From NCBI RefSeq assembly GCF_019059575.1, contig NW_024883486.1, positions 1 to 64,000 on the forward strand: 64,000 nucleotides of DNA, given 5' to 3'. The translations under genes were made by a program, and so were the position numbers. Below are positions 55,231-64,000 of the stretch, one piece after another (positions within the stretch are counted from its first letter, which is position 1; each line of letters starts with the position of its first letter). The notes under the pieces are model-generated. The model did not search any database and was not told the origin of the DNA. It was given only the letters and a program-made list of their open reading frames with translations. The stretch comes from Amphibalanus amphitrite. Its lineage: Eukaryota; Arthropoda; Thecostraca; Balanomorpha; Balanidae.

Positions 55231-55365
55231 GTGCGAGTCCGACTCGGCTCCCGCGCACGCAGAGACACACACGCCTCGGTCACTCAGAGATAACTGTATT
55301 GCCCGAGCGCCCGAACCCTATACCGATCGAAGAGCCACCTAGTGGCACTGGACACAACTCTCACA
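55231..55365 (-). repeat. 3' LTR (shared 135-bp part)
   Basis: It starts TGTGAGAGTTGTGTCC on the element strand, right after the GTGTGGGGG tract. It appears identical or nearly so to 59354-59488 and continues about 36 bp further, to 55195. Confidence 0.8.
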
Positions 55366-55700
55366 CCCCCACACCAGATCTGATGTTGTTGGGACGTAAA
55401 TGAACATAAAGAACGCTTTGGATGCACGTTAAACACAACACGTGCAAACACAAAAGAACGACTTAACATTAACGTCTAGCACATCAGATGGCATCTCCCC
55501 CATCACAGCATCGTCTTCCCAACACCATCAGATTTCAGTTTCAAAATATTCGAATGACACGCCATAACACAAACAGATCATTATCGTCCCTCCATCTGTG
55601 ACATACGGCGAACGAGCGCGAAACGTGCGAACGTGTGCATCATGGCTGACAGCCACGGACACCCATCACAACTGGCACACAAGCAGCCAGACAGCGCTGG
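55366..55700 (-). other. Non-coding region between integrase and 3' LTR
   Basis: It is untranslated element sequence with the polypurine tract at its end. No ORF of note. Confidence 0.6.
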
Positions 55701-56730
55701 TTAGATCTCTTCGATGAGTCGAACAGGTCGTCGTCTGATTCTGGATGACCGCCGCAGCTGCTGCCCAGGAGCGGTGTCGTTCCGCGTCGGTCTCGTCTCG
55801 AGAGCAGCCGCCGGGGAGTCCGTTGTCGGAGGCTCAGCATACGCATAGCGTTGGCGAAGGAAACGGCGGTTCCTTGTGAGCACCCGCCCGCTGGGCATGC
55901 GGATAAAGTAGCGTCTTCTCTGATGGTCCACCTCGGTGATCACACCACACCGATCCCAGCGTTTCGTATTGTGATTCTGCACTGCCACTTGACTGCCGAC
56001 ACGCAGTCCCGGCAGGTCTCTCGCGTGTTGATTGTAGCGCCGCTCTTCACTGTTCTTGAGGTCGCTCCCAGCTGCATCAGCTTCGTCAGCCGCCCGCTGC
56101 CAGCAGAGATCGAAGGCACGTCGGTGCGCTGGTAGGGTGTCCCTGATTGGCCTGCCGAACACGATCTGGGCCGGACTTCTGCCGTCCGGTCCCGGGGTGT
56201 TCCGCTGCTGCAGCACACCGCGTGTCCACCTCTCGACGTCCAGGCCTCCATCGGCGGTCCAGCACCGCCTGATCAGCTTACTCGCAGCCTTCACCGCCGC
56301 TTCTGCTCTACCATTGGATTGCGGGTAGTGCGGCGATGACGTGATATGTTCTATGCCCCACCGACTCAGGAATAACTGGAATGCCCTGGCGGTGAATTGC
56401 GGCCCGCCGTCACTGAACAACTTCTCAGGGGCTCCAGCAGTGCAAAAGACACTTCTCATTTCAGTGATCACTCGATTTGATGTAGCTTCTTTTCCCAGAG
56501 GCCTGCAGAACACCCAGCCAGAGAGTGGATCAACCACCACCAGGAAGTGCCGTCCTGCGTGCTGAAATAAATCAGCGCACAGGTGCTGGAATGGGCGACT
56601 GGGTGGCACTCTTCTGAGATATGTTTCTTTTGGAAGCGAGGGCAATTCGGTTTGACACGCTCTGCAGCCACGTGTGATGTTAGCAATGTCGTTGTCCATG
56701 CCAGGCCAATACATACGCTGAACCACTTGG
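55701..56730 (-). CDS. Gypsy-type integrase
   Basis: The frame of about 340 residues starts inside the zinc-binding region (YWPGMDNDIANITRGCRACQ keeps the CC half of HHCC). It continues with the DDE core: VVVDPLSGW, FSDGGPQFTARAFQ and HYPQSNGRAEAAVK give D, D and E at normal spacing. A C-terminal RVGSQVAVQNHNTKRWDRCG / RRRYFIRMPSGRVLTRNRRF region resembles the GPY/F-type end. The protein would insert element DNA into chromosomes. It is out of frame with the gag-pol part because of the upstream deletion. Confidence 0.88.
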
Positions 56731-56734
56731 CGTC

Positions 56735-59353
56735 CGATTCAGCTATCGACGCCACGCATTCTGCCGGGGTGTTTGATTGGTACAACTCCCGCTTGACCGA
56801 CTGGTTCAGCTTTGTGAAGTCGACACACATTCGAATTCCTCCATCCTTCTTAGGTGCGATGACGATCGGCGCACAGTACTCTGTCGGTGACGTCACAGGC
56901 ACTATCATGCCACTCTGCTGAAGTCGGTCCAACTCTCGCTTCAAAGGTTCCCGCAGAGCGAACGGAATGCGGCGCGGGGCGTGCACAGCAAATGGTCTGG
57001 CTCCTTCACGGAGGTTGATTTTGAATCGTTCTCCTGGCATCACCTTGATGTCGTCGCAGAAAACATCTTCGTAGTCCTTCAACAGCTGTTTCATGGGTTG
57101 CGGCGACGCGCCAACACCTGGCCGCTGAGCGTCTGATGACGCGCCGTCCTGCTGTAGTGCGTCCAGTGACGCGCTGAGTCCGCTGCTGATTGCGTCCAGC
57201 GACGCGCCGGTGCCGGTCCGCTGCTGTCGGGCGTCCGGTAACGCACCGGTCGGATACTGTCGGGCGCCTCGTGACGCGCCCGTCCGCTGCTGTGGTGCAT
57301 CTGGCGCGCTGGTCCGCCCCCGCCGGGCGTCTGATGACACGCTGTCCTGCCGTGGTGCGTCCATTGGCGCGCTGAGTCCATCGTAGGTCCACTGAGAGCC
57401 CGGCGGCGCGCCGTCCCGCGCCCGCCGAGAGTCCGACGGCGCGCCGTCCCGCGTCCACCGAGAGTCCGGCGCCGCGCCGATCTGCGCCCGCCGAGAGTCC
57501 GGCGGCGCGCCGTCCCGCGCCCGCCGAGAGTCCGACGGCGCGCCGTCCCGCGTCCAAATAGAGTCCGGCGGCGCGCTGGTCTGCGCCCGCCGAGAGTCCG
57601 GCGGTGCGCCGTCCCGCGCCCGCCGAGAGTCCGGCGGCGCGCTGGTCTGCGCCCGCCGAGAGTCCGGCGGCGCGCTGGTCTGCGCCCGCCGAGAGTCCGG
57701 CGGCGCGCTGGTCTGCGTCGGCTGAGAGTCCGGCGGCGCGCCGGTCTGCGTCGGCTGAGAGTCCGGCGGCGCGCTGGTCTGCGCCCGCCGAGAGTCCGGC
57801 GGCGCGCCGGTCTGCGTCGGCTGAGAGTCACGCAGGCCGACGCTGTGCTGGGCGGCGGCCGCCACGCCACCCATCCGAGTAGTGCTCGCCGCAGCAGCAG
57901 CTCCCGTCGCTTCTGCGGAGTTCATCTGTCTCGGATAGTTCGCTGGAACAAGCCCGAGATATTTCGTGACGTGCCAAGACAAAATCAATCGTCTTACACC
58001 AGGGATGATGTGCACTTGCTCGACAACTTGAGCGGGTCCTAGGCTAATGTTTACACCTATCTGTCCGATGGCGCAAGTGGCGCGACCATCGACCACCTTG
58101 GGATGGACTGTAGGTGGTGACATACAGCCGCGTCCAAATCTTTCAGCGAATTCGGGGCCCGCCAGGCTGATGTCGGCCCCCGTGTCAGGAAGAGCGCGCA
58201 CTTTGCCGTTACTTGTACCGCGCACAAACACCTCAACCGTGGGGGCAGACAGGTGATTGGTACCATGCACAGTGACTGCACTCATTTGGACGCATTCATC
58301 GCTCATATCCCCATCATCGAGTCCATCGTCACAAAATGACACAGTCTTCGCGTGTGCATACCTGTTCCCGAGTCTTCTGGTACACACTCGGCCCCAGTGG
58401 CCGAACTCACGGCAACGAAAACACTCACTGTCGAAAGCGGGGCAGGCGTCCTCCCCGCGGCATCCGTAGTAACCACAGCGGCGACAGGAGTCGTTCGGTG
58501 CGGCGCGCCGCCTGAACCCACCGCGGCTGGTGGGCTGCTGAGCCGAGGTTGGCGCGGCGCCAGGTCGGCGGCTGGAGGTGACGTCATTTGAGGCCGCTCG
58601 TCGACCTTGACCGCGCCCCGCTCCACTTGTGACGTCACAGGATAGCGTCCGCCGGCCTCGGCCGCGCGCTGCACCGCCCGGGGGCAACGGTGCCGCACGG
58701 CCGCGCGCAGCAGCCGAAACGTCTGGGCCGGTTGCGCCATCGGTGATGGTATAAGCATCGCGTGTCGCGCATTCTTCAGATCGGCAAATGGTGATTGCCT
58801 GATCGAGCGTAAGGCCGGGTACCGCACACAGACGTCTGATCACATCGGTATCTCTAATGCCGACCACGATTCTGTCACGGATCAAGCTGTCTCTGCAACC
58901 ATCGCAGAAGCCACAGTCTTTGCTTAGATCCCTGAGACATGTTACGAAATCATCAAAGGTCTCGCCAGCATGTTGAGCGCGCAAATTAAACGTCCGTCTT
59001 TGCATCACTTGGCTCACCTGTCCAATAGCATGCCGTTCCAGGCGCTCGAGTATGACATCCAAGTTTGAACTTTCAGCCTGCGATAGTCCCATGTTCTCGA
59101 CTATACGAATGGTGTCATCCGATAGACATGAACGCAACATTGCCATCTGCACCGCAACTGGCTGGGACGGCAGACCAGATAGCGTGCAAAAATCCGTCCA
59201 CCGAGTCTTCCATGCTCTGAATGTAGCTCCTCGATCCACTGCTAAGTCCAACTTATCCGGCTGAGTCAGCTTGCCGAGCCACTGTCCTGGTAGCGCCACA
59301 GCGCCCGAAACACCGGAGACCCCATCGGGGTTGGACCCTGCAGGCTGCGCCAT
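56735..59353 (-). pseudogene. Gypsy-type gag, protease and truncated RT
   Basis: ATG at 59353 (MAQPAGSNPDGVSG) directly abuts the LTR. Gag has a capsid-like part (FRAWKTRWTDFC through FDDFVTCLRDLSKDCGFC), an Arg/Gly-rich stretch and a zinc-knuckle region (CRRCGYYGC, then CFRCREFGHWGRVC, about 58383-58490). Protease has VRALPDTGADISLAGPEF (about 58150-58200). A 33-bp coding repeat follows, then the RT start (RRIPFALREPLKRELDRLQQ, MCVDFTKLNQSV). The frame is cut at SDAKWFS (about 56735), where RT fingers join integrase sequence out of frame. The YxDD box, thumb and RNase H are missing. Confidence 0.88.
57386..57833 (-). repeat. 33-bp coding minisatellite in gypsy pol
   Basis: About 13 copies of an 11-residue unit, consensus APPDSRRAQTS with variants APPDSQPTQTG and APSDSRRARDG, lie between protease and RT. 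Because 33 is a multiple of 3, several frames on both strands stay open. Confidence 0.85.
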
Positions 59354-59488
59354 GTGCGAGTCCGACTCGGCTCCCGCGCACGCAGAGACACACACGCCTC
59401 GGTCACTCAGAGATAACTGTATTGCCCGAGCGCCCGAACCCTATACCGATCGAAGAGCCACCTAGTGGCACTGGACACAACTCTCACA
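59354..59488 (-). repeat. 5' LTR (135 bp)
   Basis: It is the partner of 55231-55365. It is followed immediately by the gag ATG, so U5 end, primer-binding site and leader are absent. Confidence 0.75.
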
Positions 59489-59495
59489 AGAGCGT

Positions 59496-59542
59496 GAGAT
59501 GATGTTTTTCGTACTACGCTGGAGTACGAAAAACATCATCTC
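59496..59542. repeat. Perfect 19-bp-stem hairpin at the gypsy insertion edge
   Basis: GAGATGATGTTTTTCGTAC and its exact reverse complement flank the 9-nt loop TACGCTGGA. It lies between the 5' LTR and the right foldback-loop flank, in a place where other copies have the GGGAACACGTCA hairpin. Confidence 0.9.
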
Positions 59543-60147
59543 ATGTAGTTTCTTTATTCCTCAGCAGTTGTCATCCCCTTGGCGTTAGTGTTTCGCGTCC
59601 CTCCATTGATCACTCCCGCCTCTGATGGCTTATCCTGCTATACAGGGCCGGATATTGTTTGGAGCTGTTTGGACACTGGCGTCAGCGGCTGTGGCGACCG
59701 ACGGCCGAGCCGACGGCGTGCACAGCTCAGCTGTCTGAGGTCAGGGCTGCGACACAGCTCAGCTATCTCGGGTCAGGACCGTGACCTATGAAAGGACCCA
59801 GAGAGGGATCTAACATCGGTGACTCCCTGCTTAACCCTAACAATCTCCACTTTTTTGTCCGCGATATAAAAAACACATGCGGTTAGAGTACCTGTGTCGA
59901 TTTAATTAAAGTTTATTATGTCAAAGTTTCAAAGCATCAATCCGGTCTGCATGTCTGACTGCTCGCAGAACGGTTCTAGAGGCAGTGTCAGCGCGCGCGG
60001 AACGGTCCTCAGATATGTCCACTTTCAAGCGCGGAACGGTCCTTCTGCGCCACCAGACTCCTCTCCCTCTCCCCTCCCCCTGTCCGCTGGTCTATGTCAG
60101 ACACCAGTACACCACTGACCTCCCCTACCCTCTCCTGACCTTCTCAG

Positions 60148-60282
60148 GTGCCAGCTGAGACGCTGGTCGGCCTACAGAACCTGCTCGTTCACCTGCGGGA
60201 CGTCTCGGCAGAGAACGCGCACGTCTACCAATACCGACTCTGGGACGCTAAGAGGGTCAAGGTGGAGACCGCCCAGAACAGG
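60148..60282 (+). pseudogene. IQGAP-like exon A, copy 6
   Basis: It is open with intact borders. It belongs to the only monomer at the right end with exons A, B and C at normal spacing. Confidence 0.7.
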
Positions 60283-60867
60283 GTATGTAACACAGACCGT
60301 AACACAAGCCGTAACGCAGGTCGTTACACAGGGCGTAAAATAGATTGAACACAGACCGTAACATAGATCGAACACAGACCGTAACACTGGCTGCGTACGT
60401 GCGGGCACTCGGCCGGCCGGAACTGGGCTGGATCCATTGGGCAATGAACAGGTGCTTTCTGTGACAGCGTCACCGCTGCAGGTCAGTCAGGGACACACAG
60501 ACACTGCACCAGGCGCCCTTGTGCATGGTACAGGGCTCGCGGGTTTTAGCGGTAGGTTTTGCACCTAGAAAATTTAGTGTACTTTAGGTTATATCTTCGT
60601 CGTCTTAAGCTTTTAAGTGTTGAAGATGCGATCGACTTGTTGGGTAACAAGCCGGCCATGATCGTGTAAAATGGCTTCATCGTAGATCGATTAGTTTCTG
60701 AGATATAACCGGAAATGTAAAAGTGCAAAACCTACCGCTTAATCTCGCGAGACCTGTACCTGAGCCCTGAGCGCGCCCATGTGTCGCCCCCAGGGCGTGT
60801 CGCCGGACGGTTCTGTGTGTCGGACTGAAACCTGAACCTGCCTGAGTGTTATGCTATGACTCCCCAG

Positions 60868-61000
60868 GGCGTGTCGCCGGATGGGGCGGCCGGCTACCGG
60901 GACGGGCTGCGGTGGACCACCAACGGCCACCCGCTCTCCGCCGAGGAGGTACAGAAGGTCGTCAGCCGGGTGAACCAGCTCTCCAGCTAGCGGCGCAGAG
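60868..61000 (+). pseudogene. IQGAP-like exon B, copy 5
   Basis: It is 9138 bp downstream of the copy at 51730 and matches it, including LRWTTNG and the terminal TAG. Confidence 0.65.
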
Positions 61001-61286
61001 GTCAGTCACCGCACCGGGCGTATTGCACGGGGACCCTAACAGACGCCTCACTCCTTTCCCTCATCTCAGTTGTTCTTTCATTTTTTTATTATTATAAATA
61101 ATGGAGATAGACCAGAGCATTATCGGTGCATTTATTAGGGTCATGATACTCCAACGGGGTTGCGTAGTCGGCACAGTCCTGTCTGGTCTGTGTGCTGCGG
61201 CGATGCTCTGCCATCCGGTGACCCAACGCCACTGTCCGCTGACCGAGTGTCGGCTCTTTGCTGACCGTGTAACGTCTGTCCGTCAG

Positions 61287-61408
61287 GGTGGTGACCGTGA
61301 ACGCCTGTCGGACGGCGCCGGAGGGCAGCGCCGGCCGGCAGCTGTCACTGCTGGACCAGCTGCGACTACCGGACGCCGGAGCGCTGCCCGACTGGGGTGT
61401 ACATCCTG
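61287..61408 (+). pseudogene. IQGAP-like exon C, copy 7
   Basis: It is open, with VVTVNAC for VVAVNAC, otherwise like the copy at 52149. Confidence 0.7.
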
Positions 61409-61530
61409 GTATGTTACTGGGAGCGGCACGGTGTGTGTTGGGTGCTTCTGACGGTCAGTTGTAGTAACTGTTAGTTCCTCTACTGGTCACCAGGTGAAAA
61501 GCGTATTAGCTGTACAGCAATGTAGAGTTG

Positions 61531-63513
61531 TTTATTTAGGAACCAATTCTTCGACACCAGTAATGCGTATATTGATTCGGTAGCTTTCGGAAGCTTCTGC
61601 TCCCTTCGTCAGCCGTGCTTTAAAATGCATTAAGATACAAGACAATACGTCTCAAACGTGTCAAACACCTACCAAAATACATACCACCACGAGGTATGTA
61701 TCCTGCTCACGACCAGTGAGCAGGAGACCGGTGGCCAGGAGACTGGTAAGCAGGAGGACAGACAGGAGACCGGTGAGCAGGAGGAGACTGGTGGACAGGG
61801 GGAGGACAATGGAGATAAGTGGGTGGTCAATCTGTCTGGGGTAAGCCTAAGTGACGATGAGGTCAGTGTGCTACGTAAAGGGCTCAATTTTGTACCGACG
61901 CCGACAAGCGTTCCGGTCGCGGATTTTGTTTCGGCGGTCGAAAGTGTGTGCCGTTCAGACGATGTAACACCGGATGTAGCGAATAGGCTTAGATTCGAGG
62001 TCACCAAAGCTCTCGATTCCTTCCGTCCCCCGCAAAGCAAAAATCTCAGTAAGGGGGAGTGGAAAGCGTTACGTGACCTACAAGATAGGCAAGATATTAT
62101 GATTTTACCTGCAGATAAGGGTAGATCTGTATGTGTGATGACCTGTGAGCAGTATCAAAGTAGGTTAGAAACACTAATAGGGGATCACGACACGTACACT
62201 GAACTGGATAGGGACCCAACCGGTAGGTACACACGAGAGGTAAGGGGGGCGCTAAAGGACTTAGAACAACAGGGCAAATTGGACAGAAAAACGTATCTAA
62301 AACTGTACCCGTCGGACCCGACTCCGCCATTGCTTTATGGGCTACCGAAGGTGCACAAGCAGGGCGTTCCGCTACGTCCCATCGTGTCTAGCATAGGCAG
62401 TGTAACGTACCAGCTGTCCAAACATTTAGCTAGCATATTATCTCCTCTGGTAGGCAAGTCTGAACATCATGTCAAGGACACGGCGAGTTTCAAAGAGAGT
62501 TTACGAGATGTTACGCTCAGTGACGATGAGACCATGGTTTCTTTTGACGTCAAAGCGCTGTTCACATCGGTACCGACAGAGGCAGCATGTGAAGTAGCAC
62601 GCCAGAGACTCGAAGAAGAGTTTTTGGATGAGGAAAGCAAGGTAAGAGCGGAAACAGCACTGGAGGTCGAGGATATCATAAAATTGTTACGGCTCTGTTT
62701 GGGTACTACTTACTTTAGGGTTAACGGAAAGTTCTTTAAGCAAAAGTGGGGCACGGCCATGGGGAGTCCAGTGAGCGTTGTGGTGGCCATCTTGTTCATG
62801 GAATCGTTCGAATCCAGTGCACTCCAGTCGTTTCCACACCCAGTGAAACTGTGGAGACGCTACGTAGATGACACGTTCGTGATCTTAAAGAAAGATCAGG
62901 TAGGTGAACTACTCGACCACCTCAACGCTCAGCACGAGAGGATTGAATTCACGCTCGAGGAGGAAAAGGAGGGATCCTTACCTTTTTTGGATGTAAAGGT
63001 ACATAGACTGGGAGGGGGGACCATGAAGACCGAGGTGTTCAGGAAAGCAACTCATACGGACAAATACCTTCACTATGAATCACACCACAGCTCACAGCAC
63101 AAGGCATCAGTCCCACAGACACTTTTCACACGGGCATCACGACTCACGACAACACCTGAGGACGAGGAACGCGAGACAGGGAAGATAGAACGGGCACTGG
63201 TGAGGAACCACTACCCAAAGCGAATGGTGCGCCGTATCCACAGGCGGGTAAAAAATAGAGAACGACTACGCATGGGAGAGGGTGGTGGTTCTGAACGGGT
63301 AGGCAGGGAACAGGAGGAGGACAAACGGGTTTATGTAAGCATCCCTTACATCCAGGGGGTGAGTGAACAGGTCACGCGCGTCCTCCGACCCTACGCGAAG
63401 GTCAGCACGAGACCTGCAGCGAACCTTAGTGCTAGGCTCGTCAAACCCAAGGACAAATTAGGGATCAAAGAGAAGGCTGGGCTGGTCTATCAGTATAAGT
63501 GCCAGTGCGGGGA
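61531..63513 (+). mobile_element. Penelope-like element, family 1, copy b
   Basis: It shares both junctions with copy a at an offset of exactly 9138 bp, so the two arose by duplication of a block that already contained the element. Confidence 0.88.
61578..61615 (-). ncRNA. Hammerhead-ribozyme-like motif, copy b
   Basis: The sequence equals that of 52440-52477, with the CTGACGA box, six-pair stem II and GAAA all unchanged. Confidence 0.5.
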
Positions 63514-63559
63514 ACATGTCAACTCTAGCATGACGTGTTCCCAGTGTACCTGCATGTAG
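61658..63559 (+). CDS. PLE reverse transcriptase, GIY-YIG domain lost, copy b
   Basis: The frame is open to the same chimeric stop as copy a. It differs at a few residues: GTAMGSPVSVVVAILF against GTAMGGPVSVVVANLF, SSIGSV against SSIVSV, and KALDSF against KALNSF. The S in the MGSP motif is the usual PLE residue, so copy b is closer to the family pattern there. Catalytic YVDD is at 62861-62872. Confidence 0.88.
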   Translation: MSNTYQNTYHHEVCILLTTSEQETGGQETGKQEDRQETGEQEETGGQGEDNGDKWVVNLSGVSLSDDEVSVLRKGLNFVPTPTSVPVADFVSAVESVCRSDDVTPDVANRLRFEVTKALDSFRPPQSKNLSKGEWKALRDLQDRQDIMILPADKGRSVCVMTCEQYQSRLETLIGDHDTYTELDRDPTGRYTREVRGALKDLEQQGKLDRKTYLKLYPSDPTPPLLYGLPKVHKQGVPLRPIVSSIGSVTYQLSKHLASILSPLVGKSEHHVKDTASFKESLRDVTLSDDETMVSFDVKALFTSVPTEAACEVARQRLEEEFLDEESKVRAETALEVEDIIKLLRLCLGTTYFRVNGKFFKQKWGTAMGSPVSVVVAILFMESFESSALQSFPHPVKLWRRYVDDTFVILKKDQVGELLDHLNAQHERIEFTLEEEKEGSLPFLDVKVHRLGGGTMKTEVFRKATHTDKYLHYESHHSSQHKASVPQTLFTRASRLTTTPEDEERETGKIERALVRNHYPKRMVRRIHRRVKNRERLRMGEGGGSERVGREQEEDKRVYVSIPYIQGVSEQVTRVLRPYAKVSTRPAANLSARLVKPKDKLGIKEKAGLVYQYKCQCGEHVNSSMTCSQCTCM

Positions 63560-63617
63560 TTTCTTTATTCCTCAGCAGTTGTCATCCCCTTGGCGTTAGT
63601 GTTTCGCGTCTCTCAAT

Positions 63618-64000
63618 TGATCACTCCCGCCTCTGATGGCTTATCCTGCTATACAGGGCCGGATATTGTTTGGAGCTGTTTGGACACTTGCGTCAGCGGC
63701 TGTGGCGCCTGACGGCCGAGCCGACGGCGTGCACAGCTCAGCTGTCTGAGGTCAGGGCTGCGACACAGCTCAGCTATCTCGGGTCAGGACCGTGACCTAT
63801 GAAAGGACCCAGAGAGGGATCTAACATCGGTGACTCCCTGCTTAACCCTAACAATCCCCACTTTTTTGTCCGCGATATAAAAAACACATGCGGTTAGAGT
63901 ACCTGTGTCGAATTAATTAACTGGTTGATAGGGACTGGTTGATAGGGATGTGTTTTTTTTATAACTCGCATGTGTTTTTTTATAGCGCGGAGAAAAAAGT
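63618..64000. repeat. Foldback right arm and start of a second left arm
   Basis: The right arm is 63618-63895, then the TCGAATTAATTAACTGGTTG linker, then a left arm from 63963 that leaves the window. Confidence 0.85.

Larger units (their letters stand above)
55195..59541 (-). mobile_element. Ty3/gypsy-type retrotransposon, internally deleted
   Basis: On the minus strand it reads short LTR, gag, protease, partial RT, integrase, polypurine tract (GTGTGGGGG next to the 3' LTR), LTR. Flanking direct repeats CATGTAGTTTCTTT (55181-55194 and 59542-59555) are 14 bp, longer than the 4-6 bp usual for LTR elements. The leader and primer-binding site between the 5' LTR and gag are absent, and most of the RT and all RNase H are deleted. 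Confidence 0.85.
54824..59884. repeat. Foldback repeat split by gypsy-type element
   Basis: The full-length left arm is 54824-55106, the loop with hairpin ends at 55194, then comes the gypsy-type insertion, and the right arm is 59607-59884. The left arm is joined to the previous right arm by the same short linker as at 27386-27452. Confidence 0.85.
1719..64000 (+). repeat. Degenerate 2.9-kb tandem array carrying IQGAP-like pseudo-exons
   Basis: The same block recurs in one orientation: foldback, about 260 bp spacer starting TTAATTAAAGTTTATTATG, exon A, about 585 bp intron, exon B, about 285 bp intron, exon C, about 685 bp spacer. Exon A starts at 2829, 7986, 10878, 19848, 42515 and 60148. 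Exon C starts at 3970, 9125, 18095, 25889, 35348, 52149 and 61287. After subtracting insertions the period is close to 2.89 kb. Copies are very similar even in introns. I see no other gene in the intron and spacer parts. Some monomers are incomplete: exon B is deleted in the third, and exons A and B are missing before 35348. Confidence 0.9.

Noticed and set aside
57006..57882. Arg-rich and Ala/Ser-rich open frames opposite the gypsy pol
   Set aside because: They are alternative-frame readings of the 33-bp repeat; the gag-pol frame alone has recognised domains.

Overview
This is a 64 kb stretch of animal nuclear DNA, almost certainly from an invertebrate and perhaps an arthropod or crustacean (inference, low confidence at that rank). 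The reasons are spliceosomal exons with AG/GT borders, several LINE clades, Penelope-like elements (PLEs), a Ty3/gypsy-type element and many terminal-inverted-repeat (TIR) DNA transposons. No bacterial-type operon, rRNA, tRNA or CRISPR was seen.

The scaffold of the window is a degenerate tandem array (about 1719-64000) with a basic monomer near 2.89 kb. Exon A copies at 7986 and 10878 are 2892 bp apart, and other spacings reduce to about this once insertions and deletions are subtracted. Each complete monomer reads: foldback inverted repeat (left arm, loop with a 12-bp-stem hairpin, right arm), about 260 bp of spacer, exon A (135 nt), intron, exon B (133 nt), intron, exon C (122 nt), about 685 bp of spacer, next foldback. 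The three exons encode pieces that look like the central repeats of IQGAP scaffold proteins. All exon B copies share one stop and frame problem, so the array looks like a satellite made from a dead gene fragment and not a working gene.

Almost every monomer has been hit by different mobile elements, and the other monomers supply the empty sites. From left to right: an L2/CR1-like LINE (1-1718); a SINE-like insertion (2342-2660); a hAT-type element with 8-bp duplication (5143-6800); a small TIR element carrying a protein fragment (7189-7776); a 6.5 kb hAT-type element with 8-bp duplication and nested elements (11392-17891); a 4.9 kb composite TIR element with two inverted TTAA-flanked elements and an AGGTCA-rich satellite (20281-25172); an L1/Tx1-like LINE on the minus strand (28956-35283); an L2/CR1-like LINE on the minus strand (36135-38956); a PLE flanked by 660-bp inverted arms with a 13-bp target duplication (39637-42275); an 8.5 kb insertion with a nearly intact two-ORF LINE (42930-51420); two copies of another PLE 9138 bp apart (52393 and 61531) fused into the foldback loop; and an internally deleted gypsy-type element (55195-59541).

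The observations most worth following are the pseudo-exon/foldback satellite, hammerhead-ribozyme-like folds in the PLE arms, recurring G-run/C-run hairpins near transposon ends, and dense arrays of nuclear-receptor half-sites (AGGTCA). The coding features are parasitic elements or pseudo-exons. No intact host gene was found.
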